A stretch of DNA of 64,000 nt from NCBI GenBank assembly GCA_964020155.1, contig OZ026560.1:5053873-5117872 (forward strand), given 5' to 3'. Position 1 is the stretch's first letter, and the number at the start of each line of letters is the position of its first letter. Shown piece by piece: positions 11,801 through 24,100 of this stretch. The notes under the pieces were generated by a model. The model did no database searches. It had not been told where the DNA came from and was given only the letters and a program-made list of their open reading frames with translations. The position numbers and the translations under genes were made by a program. The stretch is from Chondrilla cf. caribensis. Lineage: Eukaryota > Porifera > Demospongiae > Chondrillida > Chondrillidae.

Positions 11801-14287
11801 AGGTTTGGGGCAATGTCTTGACAATGGCAGCTAGTGATGACCTCCCCTTCAGCCTAACACATCAGTCTTGTTGACTGTTGCCTCCTTTTGTCTGTATCTA
11901 TTGAAACCACAAGTGTTTAGATTGTGTTGGATATAGAGGCAGGCAGTCACCCAGCATCATCCGATGGTGCAGGACATCAATGAGCCCTAATGGAGGCAGG
12001 AACGTTGTCTGTTGCTCTTCCATGTTTGTTGGGATGTAGAGGAGGTTATATATAGTCATCATCGGTCATATAGCCAATATATTACTGGTTGTTATTAGTA
12101 GGCCCTCGGTCTGTTGAGAATTGATACCAGTGTAGCAGGCTGATCAGCATAATACACTTTGTATGTATGTACGTATGTACAGATCAGCAATGTGTGATAT
12201 TCTATAAATTATGTATTTATGTACCTCAGAGAAGGATGGTGTCTACGACAACACTCCCGGTCAGAGAAGACCAGGTGGTAAGAAAGGTGATGGGATGGAG
12301 GAAGACATTTATGGAGGAGTTGGTGGAGTGGATGAAGGAGTTTATGACACAGCTGGTGGAGTGAAGAAAGGAATGAAGTACAGTGAAGAAGGACTTTATG
12401 ACAACCCACTTGCTGGGAAAGGTGAGCTCAGTAGAGACCCAGTGGTTGATAATGTGAGGGAATACATCTGTTCACATGCTTCATGCCATATCTCTGTATG
12501 TGTGTACATATGTACGTATACTTCAAGAAATCCCCTCTTCAGGACAAAATGGTGTCTACGACAACACTCCTGGTCAGAGAAGACCAGGTGGTAAGAAAGG
12601 TGATGGGATGGAGGAAGACATTTATGGAGGAGTTGTTGGAGTGGATGAAGGAGTCTATGACACAGCAGGCGGAGTGAAGAAAGGAATGAAGTACAGCGAA
12701 GAAGGACTTTATGACAACCCACTTGCTGGGAAAGGTGAGCTCAGTAGAGACCCAGTGGCTGCTAATGTGAGGGAATACGTACATCTGTTCACATGCTCTG
12801 TACCATACCCCATGTGTGCACATCCACAATGTGTGATATTTTGAGAAATCCCCTCTTCAGGACAAAATGACGTCTATGACAACACTCCCGGTCAGAGAAG
12901 ACCAGGTGGTAAGAAAGGTGATGGGATGGAGGAAGACATTTATGGAGGAGTTGGTGGAGTGGATGAAGGAGTTTACGACACAGCTGGTGGAGTGAAGAAA
13001 GGAATGAAGTACAGCAAAGAAGGACTGTATGACAACCCACACAAGCAAGGAGAGGAATCTGTGTATGATAATGTAAAGATGAAGAGGAAGGTTGACGGAG
13101 CAGTCCGTATTGCTAAGAAGGACACCATAGATGAGGATATATATGGAAGCACTGATGTGGGGGAGGTAGAAGGTTTCTATGACGATCCAAAGTCAGTCCA
13201 TCATACAGGAATGAAACTCAGTGAAGAAGGTATCTATGACAACCCGACTGGTGTGAAGGGACCAGGTATGGTTATATACATGCGTTGTGGAGTGTGTGAG
13301 TCTCAACACAGAGTTGCTCTTGGTTCTTACTTGTATAAGATGGCAATGAATACGAGGACGTTCCAGATGAGAGTGGGCTGGAGGAAGGGATCTACGGAGG
13401 TACCCCTGGGGACCTGGGGAATGATATCTATGACAACCCACAGGTTGTTGGAGGTGTGAAATCTCCCACGATGAAGTTCAGTGGTGAAGGTATCTATGAC
13501 AACCCTGAAAGCATGGCAAATGAAGACCCTATTTACGACAATGAAGCAGGAACAGTTGTTCAGCCCGAGAACCGACTGCGTAAGCCTCGTAGAATGGCTG
13601 AGTTTGACCAGTCCATTTACAGTAAAGTACCGGGAAAGCAAAATGAAGGTAGTCTCAATGCCTACCTGTGACACTTCAAGAAATGTTTGAATATGTCTTA
13701 TGGGATGTCACTGTTTGTGTGCTTAGGTCAGAGTGGACCAAAGGAAAAATGGCCACTCATCCACCAACCCTGGTTCCATGGCAAGATGGAACGCATAGAA
13801 GCTGAAGCAATGCTAGAGAAAAATGGGGACTTTCTTGTTCGTGAGAGCAGTAAGAAGCCTGGACAATATGTTCTGACAGCAATAGCCATGAACAAACCTC
13901 AGCACCTTCTACTGGTGGACTCCACTGGAAAGGTGTGTGACTTTCTCTGTGTACGTACTATCTCAATGGTTCCTGTGTAGCCAGGGGTGTGCTAGTGAAT
14001 GTGATGTGAGGTGTGTGCTGGTGTGATGTGATGTGTGCTGGTGAGCACTATGTGGTGTGTGCTGGTGTTGATCTGTGATATACATGTCTCGCTTGGCACA
14101 CCAGGTGAAGGCCAAGGACCGTGAATTCTCCAGTGTTGGAGAGTTGATCTACCATTTCATGGAGAAAGGCCTCCCCCTGTACATGGACAAAACTGAAGTT
14201 TTCTTGAAGACACCAATCGTCAACTCTTTCCCTCAGGACGACATTGACCAGGACAATGCCATTTACCAAGAAACAGGAGCAAGCTGA
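8820..14287 (+). CDS. SHC-like PTB-SH2 adaptor with 20 YDN motifs
   Basis: Phosphotyrosine adaptor of the SHC family, expected to link tyrosine kinases to GRB2-SOS-Ras. Twenty exons, 955 residues: 8820..8933, 9008..9078, 9149..9209, 9466..9579, 9656..9709, 9872..9923, 10083..10206, 10276..10330, 10389..10452, 10606..10767, 10827..10853, 10970..11065, 11126..11320, 11443..11634, 12230..12421, 12543..12734, 12861..13265, 13340..13648, 13727..13932, 14105..14287. The PTB domain (about residues 30-197) shows YVGVVPVFESI, SISFASGG, DFVAYVGKD, CHIFECPR and MGQAFDLSYRRF. The SH2 domain (about 835-930) shows PWFHGKMER, FLVRESS with the phosphate-binding Arg, and LLLVDSTGKV. The linker (about 200-826) holds 20 YDN and five YDT motifs, mostly GIYDN, GVYDN or GLYDNP, plus many YGG, YEE and YED tyrosines. 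pYxN is the known GRB2 SH2 consensus; human SHC1 has two or three. Exons 10-18 are all phase 1-1, so copies can be gained or lost in frame. An in-frame upstream ATG at 8754 is possible. Confidence 0.9.
9205..9455. repeat. 39-bp minisatellite, SHC-like gene intron 3
   Basis: About six copies of a 39-bp unit beginning GTACATGTGGTGTGTTGGGC, starting at the splice donor of exon 3 (GTACATGTG) and ending just before the exon 4 acceptor. Each unit therefore repeats the donor-like sequence GTACATG. Confidence 0.9.
10208..10229 (+). repeat. Poly-G run next to a splice donor
   Basis: An uninterrupted run of about 18 G directly follows the exon 7 donor (GTATGGGG) of the SHC-like gene. Runs this long are prone to slippage and quadruplex formation. 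Confidence 0.85.
11126..13060 (+). repeat. Five tandem copies of a YDN exon with flanking intron
   Basis: Coding copies: 11126..11320 (195 nt), 11443..11634, 12230..12421, 12543..12734 (192 nt each), and the first about 190 nt of 12861..13265. Each encodes VYDN, GDGMEED, IYGGVGGVDEGVYDTAGG, KKGMKYSEEG and LYDNPLAGKG with only a few substitutions. Introns after copies 1, 3 and 4 begin with the same GTGAGCTCAGTAGAGACC and share further sequence up to CCCCTCTTCAG, so the duplicated unit was exon plus intron (about 311-320 bp). The copy 2 to copy 3 interval is longer (about 787 bp) because of about 470 bp of unrelated sequence. Very high intron identity implies recent duplication or gene conversion. 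Confidence 0.95.
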
Positions 14288-14535
14288 GCAACACTAACTG
14301 GCAGTGCAGTGCGCTGCTTAATTACCTGTATAATATCTAATTATAATTATCTAATTTACATAAATTGTACTATTACATGTATTGCTATTGTATAGCTACA
14401 CGTGTTCATGCCCACAAACAAATCATGTATTGTTGAACTAAAGCCAATAAGCCATTAAAGATAACTTGTTTAATTATTATTAAATTGTACACAATCAAAA
14501 CAACGACACCAAAAAATGGTAATTGCGTTTAAATG
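14288..14535. other. Convergent intergenic region, SHC-like gene / RPS15
   Basis: 248 bp, AT-rich, with AATAAA-like signals on both strands consistent with two 3' ends. Nothing else seen. Confidence 0.5.
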
Positions 14536-15474
14536 TCATTTCAACGGAATGAATCTTGAAGAATGAGTAGCACCTATCCCAGGACGGCCGTGTTTGACTG
14601 GTTTGTATGTGATTGAGAACTCTCCCAGATAATGGCCCACCATCTCAGGCTGCAGAGACAAACAGAAGCTTTGTTAGACAACACCAGCTGGTCCACCGTA
14701 AGGTACGCTGCCACAATCAATGCTCATGGCTAATGGCATAAATACTACCAACAAAACCTCAAAATGCCGAGGTGGACAAGTTGGATGGCACAGACCCAGT
14801 TGGGTACACACGTACATACCTTTATTTCCACCTGATTGAACGTCTTCCCTTGATGTATACCAACAATGCTACCGATCATCTCGGGTACAACGATCATGTC
14901 CCTCAAGTGTGTCTTGACACATGCTGGTTTCTCAAGTTCTGGACACTCCTTTTTAGCCTTTCTTAGTCTTTTGATCAGGGCTAACGGTTTTCTCTTCATT
15001 CCTCTAGAGAACCTATCCGGTAGGAATGGACTTGTTACACAATGGTCACTAGAGAAGCATACGATTGACAAATTGGAACAATAAATGAACAGAAACTACA
15101 CAATGGAGGACATAATTGGAAGAGGAATGAAAAATATGATGTAAAAGATTCTACAGGGACATACGATGACTCTTGCATAAGATAGGATTATGCCTTCCAT
15201 TGGCATCTTTAAGTTACTCGAGGTTCATTATTTGGGGAGAACCTGAGAAGTGCGACAAACCTTCTCCTGGCTCTGGCCGGAAACATCTCCATAAGCTGTT
15301 CTGTAGTCATGTCGAGCAGTTGATCCAAATCAACTCCACGGTACGTGAACTTCCTGAAGGTCCTTTTCTTCTTCAAGGCTGCTTGATCCTATATGTATAT
15401 ATTCAAACGATGCAATGAAATGAAGGATAAATGGAGTCTCCCAGCTCAATAATCTTCTCAAAACTCACAGCCAT
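14536..15474 (-). CDS. RPS15: 40S ribosomal protein S15 (uS19)
   Basis: Small-subunit head protein. complement(join(14536..14649, 14820..15012, 15261..15388, 15469..15474)) gives 146 residues (human 145). Landmarks in order: [108 protein letters not shown]. The first exon is only ATG GCT. All introns are GT-AG. It is divergent from the FERM gene with 200 bp between start codons and convergent on the SHC-like gene. Confidence 0.97.
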
Positions 15475-15674
15475 TATCTTCTTTACGCAGTATACAAGAC
15501 ACGTGGGTCAGGAGGCGTGGTTCTCTGTTCAGACATGCTCAGACCCACGTGTACCTGCTACATCCGCAGTGTTAATGAAATGTTCGCAAACGCGGCACCA
15601 TTTGAACGGCCGTTCAGCAGAGGAGCGACTGCGGCTACTTGAGAGATCTAAAGTGTGTTTGTTTACGTCTTTTG
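15475..15674. promoter_or_regulatory. Divergent promoter, RPS15 / FERM gene
   Basis: 200 bp between divergent start codons. CACGTG and ACACGTGG-type E-box cores occur at about 15500 and 15547. No TATA box. A shared promoter is inferred. Confidence 0.4.
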
Positions 15675-16107
15675 ATGATGACTGGCTTATTTCGTAGGCG
15701 TTCACTCGGGCAACTCATCACTTGCGACATACACTGCTTGGATGGGACTGTATTCTCGGCGCAATTGTCTGTAAGTCTCAGCAGAAAGAAGACAATCCTG
15801 ACAGTAAACAGACAAACGTTGCTTGACTAAAGTCGTGTTACTGCTTTTTGTTTTCTTACCTACGTTCTATTGTAGAAGCGGGCTACGGGTCAAGAATTGT
15901 TGTTGTTCGTATTTCGTCATCTAAAGATCCAGGACGCTTCTTCTTTGGGTCTAGTTTTCGCTGGCGACAACTCGCAACAGGTGATAGTCAGGGGTGGATG
16001 GTTGTCGTGGGCTCAGTGAAGATTTGTGTACTTCTCTTCTGTGTTTACCTAGGAATGGCTCAATCCAACCAAGTCAATTCGGAAGCAACTACCAGGTGAG
16101 GGGGAAC

Positions 16108-16185
<78 letters not shown>

Positions 16186-19100
16186 GTTTGTGCCTCACTG
16201 TGTGTATAGTGACGTTACTCAATCATTTTCATTGAGTTCATTTTCTGCTTGTCATGTTCCATTCTTATAAGGTGAAAGTCCATTTCAATTGTTTCTCCAA
16301 GTTCGGGTGTATCCTCTAAGCCCTCAAAGCATCAAAGATGTCCAGACCAGGTGTGTGTATGTGCTGTATTATGAGAGATAGTTGATGATATTGGAGTGAC
16401 TGCCTTGGGGCTCACATTGAGGTTCTGGAATGTGTTCCCTGACTAACAGCTCATGTGAATATGCACACATTCACAGCCTTGTAGTGATAATGTGAGAAGG
16501 ATGTGATGTCAGTGAGAATACTTTCAATGGTGGAGTCTGTCCTCATCTCCCATCCAGGTATCAGTTGTTCCTTCAAGTCAAGAAGGACCTCATTGAAGGA
16601 AGGTAAGTCTAATGTTGTCTGATGGCACTGTGTGCTCTGTTATAATTTGTTTGTTGAGTGTTTATTGTTTGTTGCTAGGTTACGGTGCTCAAGGCAGCAT
16701 TTAGTGGATCTATTAGCACTATTTGCTCAAGGTGAGGTGCTGTAATTGGTGGCCTTCTTAACCTTTACAATCTTTGATATTAATTCAATTTTAATGCAGT
16801 TGATGTCATCTTTGATATCATGATTATTATTTGTAGCTGAATTGGGTGACTACTCCGAGGACACCTTCCCCAGTGACTACATGGAACGCAGTGGTTTATT
16901 GGAACCACAGGTATGGTGTTGAGTTGGTGTATGTTTCTGCCACCTTTGATCCCAATTCAGAAACACTTTAAGTGACTATGGCTGATGAACTGTGTGCTTG
17001 AGCTGACACAGGTTGGCCTTGTTCCTTCCCAAATATGTGGCTGGTGTGATATTTCTGTTAGTCTGGTCAGAACTGTCTACAACAGCATTTTCTATAAGAC
17101 AATGTCCTCATGACCCGTTTTGGGGGCACAATCATTTACATTGCAACACCAGTTACAGTAACACTCTGGATATTACAATGTTAGGAAGTACCAAGGGTCA
17201 TGGTATAGGGAGACAAGACTGTACTTCCTTTCGCCCTGACCCAATCACTCTCTTCCTGACCCAATCACTCTCTTACTGACCCAATCACTCCCTTCCTGAC
17301 CCAATCACTCTCTTACTGATAAATATGAATTGAGCCATATTGATGTCATGGATGGAGTATTTCTTTCTCCAGGGACTGCATAATAAGGAGCAGATAGTGA
17401 AGGCTCATAAAGAAATGAAGTTAGTGGTTGTTACTGGGTATCCAGTGTATTAGTAATAACAGTTCCTCCACTCCTCCACTGTGGGTGTGGGGTGGGGATG
17501 TACACGTGCTAGTGAATATTAGCCTTCTCCACCTCTTGTGTAGAGGAATGTCATTTGATGAGTGCGAGATACAAGTATTGGAATTAGCTGAATGTCAAGA
17601 GAATTACGGACTAACCTTATATCCTGTCTTGGTGAGTGGGAAGAACTACCTTTAATCATCATGGTGTAGTCAACCACTTCAGCACATTCCATTTTGTTCA
17701 GGATTCTGATAAGTCTGCAATAAATTTGGGTTTGGGTCCGACTGGTGTTCATGTTGTCATGGGAGCGATACCCGTAGCAGTCTATGAGTGGGGCTCTGTC
17801 TTGAAGATTATTCAGAAGTACCACACCTTGTCCCTGAAGATTAGAACACCTCATGTAAGTTGATTATTTGGTGCACAGAACTCCTCTGTCTAAGATATCA
17901 GTTAATTGTGGAGCTGCATCAGATACTCAAGAAGTGATACCATTGGTGTGCACTAACTTGTATTGCTTCTTTTCACATGCACACAGACAATGGCAATACA
18001 CACTGCAAAATTCCACTGTCCCTCCACTACCATCTGTAAGCAGCTGGCCCTGCTGTGTCATGAGATGCAAGGAGCATATCAGTGAGTGTGTATGCAGTGA
18101 AATGGTGTGGGTTACTAGAAGTAGTTGTGAAATGGTGTGGGTTACTAGAAGTAGTTGTGAAATGGTGAGGTTTGTATGTTGAGAGCCTTATTGTTCTCTT
18201 CCAGGTCGTCCACTCCTTATGCCAGCACATTCAGAAGGATATGGAGTGGGAGAGGAAGTGCTGTGTTGAAGGCTCCTTTACAGAAACTTCGGAGTTCCAT
18301 CAAACGTAGACCATCTTCAACTGACTTATCTGTAGAGAGACAGTTGTCAAGGAAATTATCTTTCCAAGGCACTGGTCAGTGGAGTTGGCGTCTCTTTCTG
18401 TTGATTGTAGGGTAGATTGTAAGCCTCGTGTGACTCCATTCTGTAGCTGATATCACTACAGGACCACCAAGACCAATTCTTAAGAGGAGTATATCAGACA
18501 ATTTCAGCGACAGAAAGTTACCAGTAATCGAATACAGGTTAGATAGCTGATATCATGTGCATTGCAGGCCAGAGCATTGTTGATTGTTAGTTTGTCTCCC
18601 AAAGTTCTCCACCAGATCCTGTTGTCCCAACCTACAGGCGCTACCAGGAGACAGGACAACCTATTGCGTCGTCAAGGTACTTTATGTTCCTCTTATACCT
18701 TCCTGTATCAGGATCACATTTGTTGGTACTCTTACCACTGCTTAGCCCATACTCAACTCCGAAACAGTCGGTTGTGGTTGATGAAGATGTCAGAACTGCT
18801 GTAAGTAGCCTGAAGAATCCCAAGAAAAGTAAAGCAATCTCTGATAGTTCACTCAATAATATCCTCGACTCAACCGGGAAGTCTGTACGTAACCTTCCAG
18901 ACAAAAGTCTGGCTGATCTCTCGGACACGGTATGTCCAGTCCTTTCACATGAAGCATGTCCTTCACAGATATGTTCTCCTCTTTAGAGTGATCAATTGTC
19001 CATAGTAACAACAGACTCACAGTTGGGAACTCCTCAAGCTTTCAGACCACCAACCCAGTCAAAAGGTGACTATAACACAGTCTCAACAACTAGTATACCT

Positions 19101-19496
19101 TCAGAGAGCATTGAGGAGACCTCGACCAGTGCCCCTACAATGGACACCGAGGACACCTCAACTACACAGCAACCACCAACTCTTAACAGGAGCCATAAGC
19201 CTACTTCTGTTCCAACCATTGTGGTCAAGGCAATGTCTGAGCAAGTTCCCCAGCTACGTCCCACCAGTAGACAGTCGGAAGTTGGCCTGTTTCATTTCCA
19301 CGACTCGAGTGATCCTTGTACACCAGAGCCAGTTATCCTCAGAGACAAGAGTGAACGCTCTAGTTCCCGTAACCGTCGACATAGCTTGCTGTGGGACACA
19401 GAGGACAACATGGAGAAAACTCCCTTTCTGGACTCACACATTGCTAGTATGTACTTTGAAACATCACAACACGATGAACTGACATGTGACCTTTGA
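15675..19496 (+). CDS. FERM-domain protein (FRMD3/5-like)
   Basis: Predicted membrane-cytoskeleton linker. Sixteen exons join in phase to 634 residues: 15675..15770, 15876..15980, 16053..16095, 16272..16350, 16558..16602, 16679..16731, 16837..16910, 17373..17419, 17544..17631, 17702..17854, 17987..18081, 18205..18374, 18447..18537, 18605..18676, 18746..18929, 18987..19496. The FERM domain fills about residues 15-300: an F1 ubiquitin-like lobe, EWLNPTKSIRKQ, VRVYPLSPQ, YQLFLQVKKDLIEGRL, FAQAELGDYSED, an F2-F3 hinge, GLTLYPVLDSDK, LGLGPTGVHV and FHCPSTTICKQL. A basic, serine-rich FERM-adjacent segment follows (KRRPSSTDLS, RKLSFQG), then a long Ser/Thr/Pro-rich tail without PDZ, phosphatase or kinase domains. 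WLxPTKSI and ELGDY fit the FRMD3/FRMD5/4.1 group; exact orthology is unsettled. An in-frame upstream ATG exists at 15639. Confidence 0.82.
16112..16205. repeat. GT microsatellite, FERM gene intron 3
   Basis: GT/GTTT tract starting about 17 bp after the exon 3 donor. Confidence 0.9.
17225..17325. repeat. 20-bp tandem repeat, FERM gene intron 7
   Basis: Five copies of a unit close to CTGACCCAATCACTCTCTTA. Confidence 0.9.
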
Positions 19497-19855
19497 CACT
19501 TGTAATTTTAAACACAGAGAAGCTATATTCTTCCATTCTTTTGCATATTGTATTCACTGTATATTTGTATGAGTTGAGCTCGTGCTCAGTTATTCAGTCT
19601 GGATTGAAAGCTGGGACTCTATGCAGAAATTCAATGATTAAATTCTTGTTGTATTAACCAGTTGTTTCGGGATTATTTCCTTGTGAAATGTATCGAGCCA
19701 CTGTCCCCACGGAGAATCCTGTACATCCTCTAGTTATCCAGTGAATAGTGTACATTTTCATAGTTTACTTTTTACAGAAGGTATACCGTGGTCCTTCTAT
19801 TTGTCGGAACGAACATTTATGGGGGGCGGGGTAAGGCCCTGTCCGATTGATTAAA
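19497..19855. other. Intergenic, FERM gene 3' end to BAP1 start
   Basis: 359 bp. The first half is AT-rich and likely 3' UTR of the FERM gene; a GGGGGGCGGGG GC-box-like stretch lies at 19820-19831, just upstream of the BAP1 ATG. No other feature seen. Confidence 0.5.
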
Positions 19856-20999
19856 ATGGCCGACCAATGGGAAGAGCTAGAGAGTGATCCCGGTCTATTT
19901 ACCCTCCTTGTGGCGGACTTTGGCGTGCACGGAGTTAGAGTTGAAGAGATATACGACCTCTCCAGATTGACATCCATGGAAGACGTGTATGGTTTCGTGT
20001 TCTTGTTCAAAGTCGTCGGAGACACCACCACTGCCAGAAGAAAAAGGAGAGCAGTCGAAGAGGATAATTTTGTGACGGACATTAATGTCGTCAATGATAT
20101 GTTCTTTGCTCTGCAAGTAAGTTGAACTGGACGTACAATACCCTGCAACTAATTTTAATGTGTGTGTCCCTATTACTGCCTAGGTTATACCTAACTCGTG
20201 TGCTACTCATGCCTTGGTGAGCATCTTGCTGAACACCTCACATGTCAAGTTAGGCCCCGTCCTGGAAGATCTGAAGACTTACACCAAAGGGATGGATCCT
20301 GAAGCAAAAGGGAATGCCATTGGGAACTACCCTCACTTGGCCCGAACGCACGAGAAGCATGCAAAACCTCATTCCCTCAAGCCAGTGTCCAGGGGAGGGG
20401 TCGTGGTGACAGCCACAGGACATGATGCCTTCCATTACTCCAGCTTTGTCCCAATCAACGGTCACTTGTATGAGTTAGATGGTTTAAAGCCCTTTCCCGT
20501 TGACCATGGGGAGTGGGACCAGAGTGAGCAGTGGACATCGCTGTTTGCTCGAGTTGTGCAAAAGAGGCTCAGTCAGTCCAAAGATATCTGCTTCAATTTG
20601 ATGGCAGTCGTTCGCGACACCATCCACGATCAGGTCAGGAAGGTGGAACAACTGCAGGTGGAGCTGAAGAAGGCCGTTGCATCTCTTGTCAAGTTGGATG
20701 CCAGCGACGAAGTTTTGGATCGCGTAACCACATTAGTGAAAACAGCACAGCCAATACCAGCTGAACATGTTGCTGTAGCTACAGCTGTTGAAAATGTTTT
20801 AAATGTTAGAGATCAGCTAGAGGTGGCTCGAAAGGAGCTGAAGGAAGAGCAGGAAATTCGTAAAGGCTACCTATTGGACCACGCCCGCCGCACCCATGAC
20901 TACAATCCAGCTATTCAGGAGTTTATAAAAGCTCTTGCCAAACACGGGCAGCTTCCTGTAACAATCCTTCGCAAGCGAACCAACCAATCACCACCTTAA
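19856..20999 (+). CDS. BAP1: BAP1-type ubiquitin C-terminal hydrolase, short form
   Basis: Deubiquitinase of the UCH37/BAP1 branch; BAP1 removes ubiquitin from histone H2A in the PR-DUB complex with ASXL. join(19856..20116, 20184..20999) gives 358 residues. The N terminus [15 protein letters not shown] and EEIYDL matches BAP1 rather than UCHL5. Catalytic residues are all present: Gln87 in FFALQ, Cys93 in NSCATHA, His171 in [10 protein letters not shown], Asp186 in [14 protein letters not shown]. The C terminus has a coiled coil and a ULD-like segment ([18 protein letters not shown], cf. the RRTHNYDEFI region of BAP1). The long disordered middle of vertebrate BAP1 (about 729 residues in total) is absent and the basic tail is only RKRTNQSPP. 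The start was chosen because WEELESDPG aligns at the family N terminus; an in-frame ATG three codons upstream is possible. Confidence 0.9.
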
Positions 21000-21117
21000 T
21001 ACACTCAGTCACTATGATTGTACTGCAAAAGTAATATAAAATTAGCAAACTATGTGTGTATTTTATCTTTTTATACAATGAATGTACACAGATGCATGTC
21101 CAATGCAAATAATGTTT
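21000..21117. other. Convergent intergenic, BAP1 / Patched
   Basis: 118 bp between stop codons, AT-rich, with tail-to-tail 3' UTRs. Nothing else seen. Confidence 0.5.
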
Positions 21118-24100
21118 TCAAAACTGATATACAGCATGACCTTTGATTCTGGCCTGAAGAAAAGGAGGGATAGAATAGCACACATACACGTGTGTGTGTG
21201 TGTGTGTGTGTGTGAGTGTGTGTGTGTGTACATAATAGTAGATGTGCACATATCCACGTGTGTAGGTACAGGTATGTGTATAAACATACATTCAGTACAA
21301 TAAACACAGATCATACCTGAGAGGGAGGTCCTATAAGAGATAAAACAACTGGCAAGAGAAGAAGTCCATTGACAAGTGATAGGATGATGCAAGACAAAAG
21401 GAGTACAAAAAAATACTTTGTGATGAAGGGAAATGGAGAAAATGCTAACATTATGATTCCAAGGAAGGTGGAGACACCACCATTGAGTATGGGGACAAAC
21501 CGGTATCTCAAGGCTTTGTCCATCCGCTCGTTCTGGCTGCCACAAGCCTTCAAGAAGTAGAAGGACATTGGAGCAGTTGCTTCTACTGCAATTCCAACAG
21601 ACACAATGAGTGTGACAGCTGGGATGGCGCTGAACCGAATATCGATCCAGCCCATAAAACCAAATACTTCAACAGCTGTGAAAATAAGCATTACCACTAG
21701 AAGTAGCCCGCTCCAGGGATCCATCAGAAAGAAGCTGGTTGCCAGGAAACTGACTAGAAGAATAAGTCCAATTGCCATTATAACTCTCTCACGCAGTCCA
21801 AAGTACTGTTCCCAGTATATGAAGGGCACGCCCCTCGGATAGGCGGGCACACCCTGGTCGGCATATCTCTCAATGATGGCTCTGCTCTCGGTTATAAGCT
21901 CCACATAATCCTCTGTTTCACGAAGACCATCGACATAGAATGTCATCTGAGCATACTCAAAATCCTTCCCGTTGGTTGGGATGGTGGCGTTCCCGTATAA
22001 AAAGTTGTTTATCTCTAGTACTGGGTCCCATGTTGGGATGGGTGGATGGAATTCGGGAACTGAAACACCAGCTGACACAGGATCAATGGCGACCTATTGG
22101 TAAACAGGACAATAGTACACAAGTAAACAAAGCTTGTTACCCTCAACAACAAAACTAAGTGAACGTAATCCACTAAGACAAGCAGTTAACAAGACTAACA
22201 AAGCTGATCTTACTACTCATGTTCACTGTGAGCATGAGAGCACATATGACCAATACTGGAAGTGAACTTCCAACAAAGCAATCCAAAACATGTAAACAAG
22301 CACTTCTGGCAGGCTGCACTCACCCACACAGTGAGGAACTCGTAGAAGACTTTTGGAGGGATTATGGTGAAGTTCCTCTTTTCACCATTGATGTCACGAT
22401 ACACCGTGTCTGTCAGTGGTCCATCGCAGTTACCCCTGCCAAGTAGCCCCTCAAGGAACTGATTCAGAAAAGCCTCCACACCGCCCTCCTCGTCGATACA
22501 GATGCGCTTATAAAAAGTTTGATAAAATGACACCATGGCTTTGAGCCAGAAGGATGATGTCTCTGTCCCGTTGCCCTTGACGATATGGTTAAGGGGGAGG
22601 AGTTCATCGTGCATCATCATCAATTCGACTTGTTTCCCACTATAGTTCATCTCCTTGGTAACCACGTACATGTCGTAATAGGTGAAGTAGGAAAAGCTGG
22701 CGTTGACAAACCCGTACTCTTCTGTGTCCTCGGGGACGATCTCCAGGAGGTCCAGGCCATCCTTAACTCTGAAACATCCCATGATGGCCAGCGGGATGAC
22801 AACGGCACAGAAGAAGACAACAACTAGTATCTTCACAAAGTGATTCTGAAGTAAGGGAGAGTAAAACCTTGTAACCAGTTTAGCTACAATGGAATGTCCC
22901 CTTAAGAATTCTCCTGCTTGCTTGATAAAGTGGGAGATGTTCCCTTCCGAAATACTGTCTGTTGTCCCCTCAGCATCACTTTTATTTGTATTTGGTTCTA
23001 AACTAGGCGTGGGTTGGTGGTCACAAGGTTCGCAGGACAAGGCTGTTGCTGTGACAACTTCAAAGGAATTGGGATTCCTCCCAGTTTGCTTGCCCTTTTT
23101 ACTGACTTTATTCCTCCAAAAGGCAGGTATGCAGCAGAGAATATCCAGATGGTTGTGCTGGAGACGGAAGGTGTCAAAGACTACGAAGCTTGTGAAACCA
23201 AACAGAATCACAAAATAGTTACAGACCACGGCAATTCCCACCTGCAAGAAAAAGCAGACTGGTAGTTACCATAGCAACATCCTCCACATCACTACAAAAA
23301 GACACTTACTTGAATAGCAAAATTTCTCATTGCTGGTATTGGAATTATGGCCGCCAGAAAAAATCCACAAGCATTGGTAATAGATGTTAATGTAATATTC
23401 GGTCCGACCTGTCGAAGAATTACAGTAATTCTTTCTCTGATGGTAGCCTTCCTCAGCTTGTCATCACTCTCGAAGAAAGCATCTCCAATAACAAACATGT
23501 CGTCAACGCCCAACCCAAGCACCAGGAACGGTAGGACCTAATGGACATACATGAGTTCACCCAACACACAGGATCACTGGACACACACAGGATCACTGGA
23601 CACACACAGGTTCACTGGACACACACAGGATCACTGGACACACAGGTTCACTGGACACACACAGGATCACCTGACACACACAGGATCACTGGACGCACAG
23701 GATCACTGGACACACACAGGATCACTGGATGCACAGGATCACTGGACACACACAGGATCACTGGACACACAGGATCACTGGACACACAGGATCACTGGAC
23801 ACACAGGATCACTGAACACACACAGGATCACTGGACACACACAGGATCACTGGACACACACAGGATCACTGGACGCACAGGATCACTGGACGCACAGGAT
23901 CACTGGACACACACAGGATCACTGGACACACAGGATCACTGGACACACAGGATCACTGGACACAGGTTCACTGGACACACACAGGATCACTGGACACACA
24001 CAGGTTCACTGGACACACAGGATCACTGGACACACACAGGATCACTGAACACACACAGGATCACTGGACACACACAGGATCACCCGACACACACAGGTTC

